From Lachnospiraceae bacterium (GTDB lineage Bacteria > Bacillota > Clostridia > Lachnospirales > Lachnospiraceae), in contig JAFUAB010000009.1 in assembly GCA_017460885.1 (NCBI GenBank), positions 21,340 through 85,339 of the forward strand: 64,000 nucleotides of DNA. The letters are read 5' to 3'. The notes beneath the pieces were generated by a model. That model saw only the letters and a program-made list of their open reading frames with translations. It did not search any database and was not told where the DNA came from. This document shows positions 16,813 to 25,686 of this stretch, in pieces. A program made the position numbers and the translations under genes. Every line of letters begins with the position of its first letter. Within the stretch, counting starts at the first letter, position 1.

Positions 16813-18546
16813 TTAAACCGGTCTCAGCTCAGAGATCCCCGGCTCTACCGTCATTGAATAATTTGTATAGTAGATCACATATCCGGGCTTGGCTCCGGCC
16901 GGTTTTTTGACCTCCTTACGCTGCACATAGTCTATCTCAACCTTGGGCTGGGCCGCCCCCTTGCTGTAATACCCTGCGGCAGAGGCTGCGATCTCGAAAA
17001 CATGATCCGGAACTTCCCTGCCCTCGGTCTTTAATATGACATGTGAGCCCGGGATCTTTTTGGCATGAAACCACCAGTCTCCTCCGTTTGCCACCTTAAA
17101 CGTAAGCTCATCATTCTGTATGTTGTTCTTGCCGACATAGATATGAAAATCTCCATCGGTCACAAAATGAAGCGGCCGGCTGACCAGCTTAACCTTTCCT
17201 GACGTGTTCTTACGACGTATCAGACCGCTTTCCATCAGTTCCTCCCGGATCTGGTTAAGATCATCCTCATCCGCAGCTATTTCCAGAGCGGTCAGCACGC
17301 TCTCCAGATGCTCTATCTCCATCGAGACCTCCACGGTCAGCTTCGACAGTGCCTCGTAGGTTCTCTTGAGTTTATTGTATTTTTCATAATACTTCTGTGC
17401 ATTCTGCTGTGCACTCAGATTTTCGTCCAGGGGGATCTTCTCATCCTGCCCTGTGTAATAATTCAGGATCGTGATCTCCCTGTCTCCGGGTCTGGCGCTG
17501 TATCCGTAGGAATTTAACAATTCTCCCCAGATCCTGTACTTCTCCTTTTTTTCGGTATCCTTCATCTGTCTGACCTGCAGGTCGTACTTCTTGACATCTC
17601 TTTCGAGCGCGGTCGTTACTATCCTTCTTAAGTCCGCGCTTCTCTGATGCATATTGACATGCGCATTCTTTTCGGCATAGTAGTTCTCCAGCAGTCTGCT
17701 TATGGAATCAAATCCGACAGTATGGCTGCCCTCATATGATCCGAGATGAAACGCACAGTATTCCACAGGCACATTGCCCTCGTAGATGATCTCCGGCGAA
17801 TACTCACCGTTTCGGATCTTATCAGACATCCCCACGATGCTGTTATACAGACCGGTCACCTCCGGCCCGCTCAGGGTATTTGATCCCCTGTCTCCGTCCA
17901 GATCCGCATCATAACAGAGCTCATGAGCATACATCGGAGATATGCCCGTATATGTCATATACAGAGTCTTAAAAACCGGCCCGGACTGTGAGGACAGAGC
18001 CGATCCAAGTTCGTCTGCATCGATGCTTAAAGGATCCCTTTTGGACTGTGTGTCGGGAAGAAAATACTCCCGCCCGGGCAAAACCTCTCTGACAGAGCTT
18101 ACCGCCCCGGAAATATGCTTGATACTGTCAAGGATCACCCCGTCCGAACGAACAAAGATGATATTGCTGTGTTTGCCCATGATCTCCACAATGAGCTTAT
18201 ACTCCGCCATATCTCCCATTTCATCCCTGTGTTCCATATTGATATGCAGAACCCTCTCCAATCCGGGCTGGGTAACTGACAGTATGCGTGCGCCTGTCAG
18301 ATATTTGCGAAGCAGCATACAAAAAGCCGGTGCTGTAGCCGGCGAAGTCTTATTGCTGTCTGTCAGATATATAAGCGGCAGAGATGCGGATGCGCTGATA
18401 AGCAGACGTTTCTGCCCTGTGCCGGTTTTGACGGTAAGCATCAGCTCATCCTGCTCCGGCTGAGCGATCTTGGACACCCGTCCGTCGCTGAGTATTTCAT
18501 TCAGTTCAAACTTAAGCGCACTTACCGTAATTCCGTCAAATGCCAT
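16813..18546 (-). CDS. rqcH: Ribosome-associated quality control protein RqcH (NFACT family)
   Basis: RqcH binds stalled 50S subunits and adds C-terminal alanine tails to the trapped peptide. The 577-residue protein starts MAFDGITVSALKFEL, typical of the NFACT-N domain, and FCMLLRKYLTGA (about 84-95) is the conserved catalytic segment. A central coiled coil follows (about 290-430). The C-terminal NFACT-R domain is seen in HIYVGKNNIQNDELTFK and GDWWFHAKKIPGSHVIL. It was formerly called a fibronectin-binding protein. It starts one base before the stop of the flippase gene, so both are in one operon. Confidence 0.94.
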   Translation of the reverse strand: MAFDGITVSALKFELNEILSDGRVSKIAQPEQDELMLTVKTGTGQKRLLISASASLPLIYLTDSNKTSPATAPAFCMLLRKYLTGARILSVTQPGLERVLHINMEHRDEMGDMAEYKLIVEIMGKHSNIIFVRSDGVILDSIKHISGAVSSVREVLPGREYFLPDTQSKRDPLSIDADELGSALSSQSGPVFKTLYMTYTGISPMYAHELCYDADLDGDRGSNTLSGPEVTGLYNSIVGMSDKIRNGEYSPEIIYEGNVPVEYCAFHLGSYEGSHTVGFDSISRLLENYYAEKNAHVNMHQRSADLRRIVTTALERDVKKYDLQVRQMKDTEKKEKYRIWGELLNSYGYSARPGDREITILNYYTGQDEKIPLDENLSAQQNAQKYYEKYNKLKRTYEALSKLTVEVSMEIEHLESVLTALEIAADEDDLNQIREELMESGLIRRKNTSGKVKLVSRPLHFVTDGDFHIYVGKNNIQNDELTFKVANGGDWWFHAKKIPGSHVILKTEGREVPDHVFEIAASAAGYYSKGAAQPKVEIDYVQRKEVKKPAGAKPGYVIYYTNYSMTVEPGISELRPV

Positions 18547-18547
18547 T

Positions 18548-20245
18548 TCAGTCCTCCTCGCGGTTTGATACCGATCTTCTTCTCCTTGCCTCCTCCAATC
18601 TGGAATTATCGGAAAGAAGCCTGAACTTTTTCATATAATGGATGATCAGATGTCCTTTTGGGTATGCCTTTAGTTCTTCTTCGCTGATCGCTCTGGTCTG
18701 TACAAGCATGATCAGGTAGATCAGAAATCCGATCAAACCCGCAACCAGGACACTGATAAAGTTGATCCCGGTGAAATGATGGATAAGCATATAGAGAAGC
18801 CGCATGATCACACCCATTATCAATGCACAGAATACCGGAAGCGCAAAGGTTGCATATGTCTCCTGATGATATCCCATGGCGCGGTTCAAAGAAATACTGT
18901 TGAGTACACATACTATAACCGAAAAAAGGATATCCGCTATAACGATCGCATAGATCCCCAAACCGGTAAACCTGAGCAGTAGCCACAGTACAAATGACTG
19001 TATCACCAGGGCGGCCGCAGCATGCGTCACAGGCTTATTTACCCTTCCTATACTCTGCAGGACACCGTTGGTGATCGTAGACAGGCAGAAGGTGATAACT
19101 GTGACCGACAGACACATGACCAGTCTTGAAGCCAGATCCAATGATGACTTCTGCGGAAAGAGGATCTGTACTACCGGTTTGGCCAGGAAAAGAAATGCGG
19201 AAACACAGGGGATCGCAACGCTCATGGTTACCTTCACCGCACGTCCCACCTTTTTTCTGGTCTCCCGCTTTTCGTCGGTCACCCAGGAAGAGGCAATGGT
19301 CGGTATTATGGCTGATGACATTGCGGATGCAAGCGCCACCGGCACATTTCTGAGCACTACAGCCTTGCCCGAGTATATACCGTAAAGTGTGGAAACCTCA
19401 GATGCGGAGATCATATGTCTGTACAACAGGACTTTGGCAAAAATAGTCTGATTGACCGCAGTCGAGCAGTTATAGATATATGTACTGAGGATAAACGGCG
19501 TCACTATCAGGAAAATATCACGGATGATACGCGGATATGACTCTGTTTTGCCGCTGTTGTCAGCTGCGACTCTGCCGATTATCCTTTTGCGGTTATATAA
19601 ATAAATCCCTCCTACAAACAGAAGTGCAACCAGCACTCCGATACCCGTTCCAAGGGCGGACCCCGATGCGCCTTTGACGGCACGGGTGGTATCGTCCGCA
19701 GTCTCCCCGACACTGCTTATAAACAGATATGCCGCACCTATACTGACCGCCGCATTGGCTATCTGTTCAATGATCTGCGAGATCGAGGTCGGGATCATAG
19801 ATCTGTGTGACTGGAAAAAACCTCTGAAAACTCCGAGAAAACCGGACAGCAATATCGTAGGTGCAAATATCCTGAGTACCGGTATTGCATTATCCACAAC
19901 AAGTGCACCGGCCAGGAAATAGGCAAAGGAAGCCGCCAGAGTCCCGACTGCGGCGACATACACCAGCGCACATTTGAAGATCCTGTGTGCGTTTTTGTAC
20001 TCTTTGAGCGCAAGTCTCTGTGACATGATCTTGGAAATTGCCGATGGGATACTGTAAGAGCTGATCAGCAGGATATTGGCGTATATATTGTAAGCAAAGG
20101 AATAATACCCGTTTCCCTCATCTCCGATTATCGCCGTAAGCGGCGCCCTGTAAAGCAGACCTATGATGCGAACTACAATCCCGGCTATGGCAAGAATGCC
20201 TGCCTGCATTATGAAATTACTGCTGGTTTCCTTTCGTTCCTTCAT
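18548..20245 (-). CDS. SpoVB/MurJ-like polysaccharide flippase
   Basis: This 565-residue polytopic protein (about fourteen helices) belongs to the MVF/PST flippase superfamily that flips lipid-linked sugars. Typical elements are GIVVRIIGLLYRAPLTAIIGDEGNGYY near residues 19-45 and FRGFFQSHRSMIPTSISQIIEQ near 140-161, the pattern seen in SpoVB and YtgP proteins of Firmicutes. The C-terminus is a charged, Arg-rich cytosolic tail. It could move lipid II, or the lipid-linked precursor made by the neighbouring GT4 enzyme. An extended -10 lies 11 nt before the start, so the leader is very short. Confidence 0.85.
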   Translation of the reverse strand: MKERKETSSNFIMQAGILAIAGIVVRIIGLLYRAPLTAIIGDEGNGYYSFAYNIYANILLISSYSIPSAISKIMSQRLALKEYKNAHRIFKCALVYVAAVGTLAASFAYFLAGALVVDNAIPVLRIFAPTILLSGFLGVFRGFFQSHRSMIPTSISQIIEQIANAAVSIGAAYLFISSVGETADDTTRAVKGASGSALGTGIGVLVALLFVGGIYLYNRKRIIGRVAADNSGKTESYPRIIRDIFLIVTPFILSTYIYNCSTAVNQTIFAKVLLYRHMISASEVSTLYGIYSGKAVVLRNVPVALASAMSSAIIPTIASSWVTDEKRETRKKVGRAVKVTMSVAIPCVSAFLFLAKPVVQILFPQKSSLDLASRLVMCLSVTVITFCLSTITNGVLQSIGRVNKPVTHAAAALVIQSFVLWLLLRFTGLGIYAIVIADILFSVIVCVLNSISLNRAMGYHQETYATFALPVFCALIMGVIMRLLYMLIHHFTGINFISVLVAGLIGFLIYLIMLVQTRAISEEELKAYPKGHLIIHYMKKFRLLSDNSRLEEARRRRSVSNREED

Positions 20246-20255
20246 CGCAAGTCTT

Positions 20256-20289
20256 TATTATATCAGAATTAGAATGAATATGATATTAT
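20256..20289. promoter_or_regulatory. Divergent promoter region between flippase and GT4 genes
   Basis: On the minus strand TGATATAAT (an extended -10) ends 11 nt before the flippase start. On the plus strand TATTAT (20284-20289) ends 6 nt before the GT4 start. Neither gene shows a Shine-Dalgarno, and -35 boxes are poor for both. Confidence 0.5.
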
Positions 20290-20295
20290 TAAATC

Positions 20296-21369
20296 ATGAA
20301 AGTCCTGATGATCGGACCGGACAGAAGTGTCCACGGCGGTATCTCCGCCATGGTGAACAACTACTATCTCGCCGGTCTTGATAAAAGAATCGAATTAAAA
20401 TACATAGGAACCATGAAGGAGGGCAGCAAGCTAAAGAAGCTGATAACTGCCGCCTGTGCGTATGTGGACTATATTATTAGTTTACATAACTACGAAATAG
20501 TTCATATCCATGTTGCGTCGGATAACAGCTTTCGGCGGAAATCCTGGTTTATCAGAGCCGCACACCGCCATCACAAAAGGATCATAATCCATCAGCACGG
20601 CGGTGATTTCAAAAACTACCATGATAAACTCGTCAGCCCCGGGACTCGAAACAGGATGGATGCGATCCTGAATATGGCTGATGAGCTTCTGGTACTTACG
20701 CCGTCCTGGAAGGATTACTTCTCACACATAGTCACATCCGACAGGATAACGGTCCTTCCCAACGGAGTGATACCGCCTGCACAGACCGTATCCTCTCCCG
20801 CCGCAGACGACAAGCGGCACCGAAACATATTGTTTTTGGGACGCATCTGCGTGGCTAAGGGGGTAAATGAACTTCTCGATGCCGTGATCGCACTCCACGA
20901 TGAATACCCGGATATCAATCTGTATCTGGGAGGAATATTCGAATCCAGAACCGAGGGTGATATCGCCCTGAGATCACGTATCGAAAACGCTCCGGATTAT
21001 GTTCATTATCTGGGATGGATCCAGGACGGAGACAAGAATGAGTATCTGAGAAAATGCGGAATACTGGCACTTCCCTCTCACTTCGAGGGTTTTGGGCTGG
21101 TGCTGATCGAAGGGATGAGTTACGGAAACGTAGTGATAGGTTCTGATGTCGGAGGGATACCGGAAACAATAGACGACGGCATCAACGGCCTTCTGTTCGT
21201 TCCGGGAAACATAAAAGACCTTACGGACAAGCTCCGGACAGTGATGACCGACCGGGATCTGACGGAGCGGATCATACAAAACGCCTTAAAAACAGTTAAT
21301 GATAAATACTCCATGGATGTGATCGTCACCCAGCTCCTTAATATCTACCAAAATACAACACGGGCCTGA
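20296..21369 (+). CDS. Glycosyltransferase family 4
   Basis: The 357-residue protein has the two Rossmann-like halves of GT-B enzymes. The N-terminal glycine loop is seen in DRSVHGGISAMVNNYY. The donor-site strand is ILFLGRICVAKGVNELL (about 174-190). The E-x7-E signature is in HFEGFGLVLIEGMSYG, followed by GSDVGGIPETI. Such retaining enzymes transfer a sugar from a nucleotide donor to lipid-linked or capsular glycans. It is divergent from the flippase gene, suggesting a shared pathway. Donor and acceptor are unknown. The ATG directly follows a -10-like TATTAT with no ribosome site. Confidence 0.88.
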   Translation: MKVLMIGPDRSVHGGISAMVNNYYLAGLDKRIELKYIGTMKEGSKLKKLITAACAYVDYIISLHNYEIVHIHVASDNSFRRKSWFIRAAHRHHKRIIIHQHGGDFKNYHDKLVSPGTRNRMDAILNMADELLVLTPSWKDYFSHIVTSDRITVLPNGVIPPAQTVSSPAADDKRHRNILFLGRICVAKGVNELLDAVIALHDEYPDINLYLGGIFESRTEGDIALRSRIENAPDYVHYLGWIQDGDKNEYLRKCGILALPSHFEGFGLVLIEGMSYGNVVIGSDVGGIPETIDDGINGLLFVPGNIKDLTDKLRTVMTDRDLTERIIQNALKTVNDKYSMDVIVTQLLNIYQNTTRA

Positions 21370-21383
21370 ATCAGGCCCGTGTT
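21357..21383. terminator. Bidirectional terminator between GT4 and rsgI
   Basis: AACACGGGCCTGA and its perfect complement form a 13-bp stem with a single unpaired base between the arms (effective loop larger). It overlaps the GT4 stop codon and lies 10 nt beyond the rsgI stop, serving two convergent genes. Flanks are moderately T-rich both ways. Confidence 0.85.
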
Positions 21384-21392
21384 ATCTATCCG

Positions 21393-22814
21393 TTATTCGT
21401 TTATCGGATCTTCATCATTTAATACAGCTTCCACGGCAATATCGTTACTTGTCGTACTGTCGGAACTCCCCGCGCTGTCACTGATCTCAACCCCGTTGTT
21501 ATCGGAAGGAGTTTCCTCAGTCGGAGAATCTGCAGATTCTCCGTTTCCGGGATCATTCGTTTCTTCTCCGCCCGGATTATCCGGCTGCGCCGGAGTATCG
21601 TCTACAAATTCCGGTGGCTGCTCTTCCTGATCCACTCCGTCACTCTCGCTGCTGTCGCCGCCGGCAGAAACACTGCCTCCTCCGCCTTTACCGCCGCCGG
21701 AACTGCCTCCCGAAGAACCGCCGGAGGATGATCCTTCCGAACCTGATCCGGAGGATTCGGAGCCGCTGCCGGATGTGCTGCTGTCGCTAACGGTTGATGC
21801 CGGTGAAACCGGAACGGAATCATTACTGCTCTCGGACGAGCTGGTATCTACTATCTCAGCCTTTTTCTTTACCGAAGTACCCGGTGAAGCACTGACCGAA
21901 TCGGTTGCCGTGCTTACCGAAGTATCGCTTACCGTGCCTGTCTGCTGGCTCTGACTGCCCGTTGACTGAGTCGTAACCGCAGTAGAAGCTGAAGAACCGG
22001 CCGTATTCTGAGTAGTGACAGGAGCTGTTGAAGCTGCAGTCTTTTTGGTGGTATTAACCGTAGTATCGGTTGTCCCGGTGCTGTCGGTATCAGCTGCGGT
22101 CGATTTTTCATTCGACGCCGAAACCATCTCTCTGACGCTCTTGCTCCTGTAAGTATTGACACTGTCCTCATCGGCATCGACACCGCTGGCCTTGAGTTCA
22201 TCAACCATCATGGCATATCTGCCGGTACTCATATTATTGTTTACAGCCTCCTCATGATCGCTCAGTGATGAGGAAATAACATGATAATCATCATCCTGAT
22301 TGGAATCGGCTATTTCATTGATCGTTTCTATAATCTTATTGCTCCGGTCCTCATTATCGCTGACAACATCAAACAGAAGGAAGTTTTCATTATCGCTGCT
22401 CAGATAATTGTTCGCATTAAGTGCATCCAGCGTGTTGTTAATGGCAACTCCGAGATCCGCCTTACCCGATGTGACTTCATTGACCGAATTGACGATAGGC
22501 TCCGCATCGGAATTCAATGCTTCTATCGAGATAACCTTGTCTGCACTGTTCAGCGTATATTCGATGGATGGGTTGACATCCAGCGTCACATAGGAAACAG
22601 CCTTCATAGTCTGATAATTGTATCCGAAGAGTCCGCTCACAAAAAGAACTATCGCTGCGGCAGCCATGCTCGCATATTTCGTTATCACAGCCTGCCTCGA
22701 GGATACCCTTACAGTCTCACCGACCTTGTATTCCCTGTTGATGTTTTTAATTGTTCCGTCCTTCAGCAGCACGGCCGATTTACCGTCGCGCACTGACAAT
22801 ACTACCGCGTTCAT
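21393..22814 (-). CDS. rsgI: Anti-sigma-I factor RsgI-like membrane protein
   Basis: The N-terminal 45 residues match the RsgI anti-sigma domain (MNAVVLSVRDGKSAVLLKDG, then GETVRV). One transmembrane helix spans about 47-66, and LDVNPSIEYTLNS (79-91) is the conserved juxtamembrane motif. Known RsgI proteins cleave themselves at the Asn-Pro bond of this motif (here N81-P82), which feeds regulated proteolysis. The outer half (about 220-473) is Ser/Thr, then Gly, then acidic low complexity. No carbohydrate-binding or catalytic module is visible, unlike the cellulosomal RsgI proteins. It overlaps sigI by 4 nt (ATGA), the standard pairing. Confidence 0.9.
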   Translation of the reverse strand: MNAVVLSVRDGKSAVLLKDGTIKNINREYKVGETVRVSSRQAVITKYASMAAAAIVLFVSGLFGYNYQTMKAVSYVTLDVNPSIEYTLNSADKVISIEALNSDAEPIVNSVNEVTSGKADLGVAINNTLDALNANNYLSSDNENFLLFDVVSDNEDRSNKIIETINEIADSNQDDDYHVISSSLSDHEEAVNNNMSTGRYAMMVDELKASGVDADEDSVNTYRSKSVREMVSASNEKSTAADTDSTGTTDTTVNTTKKTAASTAPVTTQNTAGSSASTAVTTQSTGSQSQQTGTVSDTSVSTATDSVSASPGTSVKKKAEIVDTSSSESSNDSVPVSPASTVSDSSTSGSGSESSGSGSEGSSSGGSSGGSSGGGKGGGGSVSAGGDSSESDGVDQEEQPPEFVDDTPAQPDNPGGEETNDPGNGESADSPTEETPSDNNGVEISDSAGSSDSTTSNDIAVEAVLNDEDPINE

Positions 22815-23542
22815 GTTTTTAAATCCTTCTTAATATAACTCATGTACTCCGCCAGCAACGGATACTCTCCGTTCAATATTTCCGCTGCCGCTATGATATA
22901 CCTTCTGTGACGTTCAAGCAGCTTTACCTTCACTCCTGCATTGGCCGAGATCTCTTTGACAGGCAAAGAGCATTTGTTCCTCATAGACTTAAACAGTTCT
23001 TTGTCTTCCAGCAGACATCTCACGGCTTTGGCACATTCCCGCTTGGTCTTAAAAGATACGGGCGATGATTTCTCCAGATCGAAGAAATCAAAATCATATC
23101 TTTCCAGAAGCTGTCTGACTGCCTCGATCTCATCGGCTATCGGATTGGATGAAGAAGAATCCTCACTCAGCTCCGCGGTCTTCGCTACGACCGCGTACTC
23201 GGCGGGTGTGATATCCTCATCGCTTATGTCTCCGTCCAGAATTGCCGGTTCGAAACTGGTCTCATTATAGTAACGGGATTCCTTCCTGATATAATCCACG
23301 AGTCTCCGCTTTATTACCAGCGAAGCAAAGGAAGAAAAATTCCCTTTGGATTCATCAAAAGATTCCACCGCTTCCGAAAATGCGATCAGTGCGATCGAAT
23401 ACTCGTCGTCAGATTCGGTAATATACCTGTTTAAAGCCTGATTCGCACTGAAAATAACAAATCCGGTATTAGCACCTATAAAACTATTGAGAGCTTCAGG
23501 ACTTTTTTTTGCCTCCAGAGCTTCTTGTGTCAAGGTATCCAT
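22811..23542 (-). CDS. sigI: RNA polymerase sigma factor SigI
   Basis: The 243-residue protein has the SigI layout: region 2 with DDEYSIALIAFSEAVESFD and GNFSSFASLVIKRRLVDYIRKE (about 45-90), a variable acidic linker, and the SigI-C domain ending LLERHRRYIIAAAEILN. SigI factors control heat-shock, cell-wall and polysaccharide-degradation genes and are held by RsgI. The ATG at 23542 follows GGGGGA with good spacing; a GTG start 12 nt earlier overlaps that ribosome site. Two candidate promoters lie upstream, one SigA-like and one possibly SigI-like. Confidence 0.93.
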   Translation of the reverse strand: MDTLTQEALEAKKSPEALNSFIGANTGFVIFSANQALNRYITESDDEYSIALIAFSEAVESFDESKGNFSSFASLVIKRRLVDYIRKESRYYNETSFEPAILDGDISDEDITPAEYAVVAKTAELSEDSSSSNPIADEIEAVRQLLERYDFDFFDLEKSSPVSFKTKRECAKAVRCLLEDKELFKSMRNKCSLPVKEISANAGVKVKLLERHRRYIIAAAEILNGEYPLLAEYMSYIKKDLKT

Positions 23543-23569
23543 CTGTTCCCCCACATCATTGATTGTTTA

Positions 23570-23598
23570 ATTATATCAATGATGCGGAGGATATTCAA
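23570..23598 (-). promoter_or_regulatory. SigA-type promoter of sigI-rsgI
   Basis: On the minus strand TTGAAT (23593-23598), exactly 17 nt, then a perfect TATAAT (23570-23575), about 28 nt before the sigI start. Confidence 0.8.
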
Positions 23599-23616
23599 AT
23601 TATTCTATTATATAGT

Positions 23617-23646
23617 TTCGAAGGATTCCCCGAAAAAAATGGGGTA
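23617..23646 (-). promoter_or_regulatory. Possible SigI-type autoregulatory promoter
   Basis: On the minus strand TACCCCAT (23639-23646) is followed 16 nt later by TTCGAA (23617-23622). SigI promoters are reported with a C-rich -35 (near ACCCCC) and a CGAA/CGTA -10, so this could be the autoregulatory site. The same C-run also pairs with CGGGG downstream, so a simple hairpin (23628-23644) is an alternative reading. Confidence 0.4.
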
Positions 23647-23691
23647 TGAAATAAAAATATAACAAAAAAATCGATATTTAATCCCGGAACA

Positions 23692-25137
23692 TTATCCTAT
23701 CAACCAATCGTACATCTCCTGATACTTGTTTGCGGATGCCTGCCATGAAAAATCGGCTGCCATTCCGCGGTCTATGATTTTGTTCCATTCACGCTTATTA
23801 TCATAGTAGACATGCTCTGCATATCGGATCGTATTAAGCATCTCATGGGCATTGTAATTCACAAACGAGAAGCCTGTGCCCTTGTTCTCATATTCATTAT
23901 AAGGCTCAACGGTATCCTTAAGTCCGCCGGTCTCCCTGACGATCGGCACGGTTCCGTATCTGAGAGCCATAAGCTGTGACAGACCGCAGGGTTCAAACAG
24001 TGAAGGCATAAGGAACGCATCGCAGCTGCCGTATATCTTATGCGAAAGCTCATCGGAATAATAGATATTGGCAGATACCTTGTTGCTGTACTTCCAGTCA
24101 AAGTGACGGAACATATTCTCATACTGCTCCTCACCGGTACCGAGAACAACTATCTGAACCTCATCCTGGCAAAGTTCGTCCATGATGTAGGCGATCAGGT
24201 CAAATCCCTTCTGGTCGGTAAGTCTTGAAACAAGGCCGATCATCATCGTCTTTTCGTTTACCTCCAGTCCGAGCTCTTCCTGAAGGGCTTTTTTGTTCTT
24301 TGCCTTCTCCTTGCGGAAATTGATCGCATTATAAGGGAATTTAAGATACTTATCGGTTTCGGGATTGAAATCATCGGTATCTATTCCGTTCACGATACCT
24401 CTGAGGTCACCGGCACGCGCATTGAGCAGTCCGTCGAGACCTTCGCCGTAGAAGGATGTCCTGATCTCCTGAGCATAGGTAGCCGATACCGTAGTGATCG
24501 CATCCGCATATACAAGACCGCCCTTAAGGAGATTGGCGTCCTTATATGCTTCAAGCTTGTCGGAAGTAAAATAATACCCCGGAAGTCCGGTAATATCCAT
24601 AACCTCCTTAACACTCCATTTACCCTGGAATTTGAGATTATGTATGGTCATCACCGTCTTGATGCCGCGATAGAACTCTCCTCCCGCGAATCTTTCCTTA
24701 AGATAGACAGGGATAAGTCCCGTCTGCCAGTCATGGCAGTGGATCAGATCGGGTCTGAAATCTATGACCGGAAGGATCGAAAGAGCTGCCTTACAGAAGT
24801 AAGCATATCTCTCTATCTCATAAAGAGCATCGTTTCCGTATACCGACGGACCTCCGAAATACATCTCGTCATCGATAAAATAATACTTAACCCCGTCAAC
24901 TTCGGCTTTCATGATACCTACATACTCGTTTTTCCAATGAAAATCCATGTAGAAATGAGTAACGTATTCCATTTTGGCCTTAAGTTCGGGTTTGATGCAG
25001 GCATATTTGGGTAATATAACCCTGACATCAAAGTATCTCTTATCGATACACTTAGGCAGCGAACCCACAACATCCGCCAACCCCCCGGTCTTGACAAAGG
25101 GCACGCCCTCTGAAGCTACGAACAAAATGTTCTTCAT
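23692..25137 (-). CDS. glgA: Glycogen synthase (ADP-glucose, GT5)
   Basis: GlgA extends alpha-1,4-glucan chains from ADP-glucose. The 481-residue protein starts MKNILFVASEGVPFVKTGGLADV, with the nucleotide-sugar-binding KTGGL at 16-20. It contains IHCHDWQTGLIPVYL near 140 and VSRLTDQKGFDLI near 305. The C-terminal FEPCGLSQLMALRYGTVPIVRETGGL carries the retaining-transferase Glu. The length is normal. It stands without other glg genes here, just upstream of sigI and 18 nt after the deaminase gene. It indicates glycogen storage. Confidence 0.95.
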   Translation of the reverse strand: MKNILFVASEGVPFVKTGGLADVVGSLPKCIDKRYFDVRVILPKYACIKPELKAKMEYVTHFYMDFHWKNEYVGIMKAEVDGVKYYFIDDEMYFGGPSVYGNDALYEIERYAYFCKAALSILPVIDFRPDLIHCHDWQTGLIPVYLKERFAGGEFYRGIKTVMTIHNLKFQGKWSVKEVMDITGLPGYYFTSDKLEAYKDANLLKGGLVYADAITTVSATYAQEIRTSFYGEGLDGLLNARAGDLRGIVNGIDTDDFNPETDKYLKFPYNAINFRKEKAKNKKALQEELGLEVNEKTMMIGLVSRLTDQKGFDLIAYIMDELCQDEVQIVVLGTGEEQYENMFRHFDWKYSNKVSANIYYSDELSHKIYGSCDAFLMPSLFEPCGLSQLMALRYGTVPIVRETGGLKDTVEPYNEYENKGTGFSFVNYNAHEMLNTIRYAEHVYYDNKREWNKIIDRGMAADFSWQASANKYQEMYDWLIG

Positions 25138-25155
25138 GATTTAAATAACCTCCGT

Positions 25156-25644
25156 TTAGTAACCTGTTACACCTTCGACTGATTCGTCATTATCTATCCA
25201 GTCCTGAACATCTATCTTGCGATAAGATGTCTCATCATCTCTGACATATACCGTAACAATACCCGCATTGATCACCATCCGCTTGCACATGGAGCAGCAG
25301 TTGGAATTCTCGACATATTCTCCGGTACGCGCATCTCTGCCTGCCAGAAATAATGCCGATCCGATCATCTCATGCCTGGGAGCCGAAATTATGGCATTGG
25401 CCTCTGCATGAACACTTCTGCAAAGCTCATATCTCTCGCCTCTGGGGATCATGAGTTTCTCTCTGACGCAGACACCCAGATCCGAACAATTCTGTCTCCC
25501 TCTGGGAGCACCGACATAGCCCGATGAGATCACTTCGTCATTCTTGACTATCACTGCTCCATAATTGCGTCTCAGGCAGGTACCGCGCTGCGAAACGACC
25601 TCCGCGAGGTCCAGATAATAGTTTATCTTATCTCTTCGTTCCAT
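25156..25644 (-). CDS. dCMP deaminase family protein
   Basis: The 162-residue protein has the zinc-dependent cytidine/deoxycytidylate deaminase fold. The zinc and proton-shuttle residues are in HAE (H79, E81), and C117-x-x-C120 gives the two zinc cysteines. SCLRR-type sequence (GTCLRRNYGAVIVKND, 21-36) and SSGYVGAPRGRQNCSDLGVC match ComEB/dCMP deaminases, which supply dUMP for thymidylate synthesis. The enzyme may alternatively act on other nucleotides. It precedes glgA in a minus-strand run after recJ. Confidence 0.85.
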   Translation of the reverse strand: MERRDKINYYLDLAEVVSQRGTCLRRNYGAVIVKNDEVISSGYVGAPRGRQNCSDLGVCVREKLMIPRGERYELCRSVHAEANAIISAPRHEMIGSALFLAGRDARTGEYVENSNCCSMCKRMVINAGIVTVYVRDDETSYRKIDVQDWIDNDESVEGVTGY

Positions 25645-25686
25645 AAGGATAATTATATTCTTAATTTTCCTCTTTGAAAAGGGATA

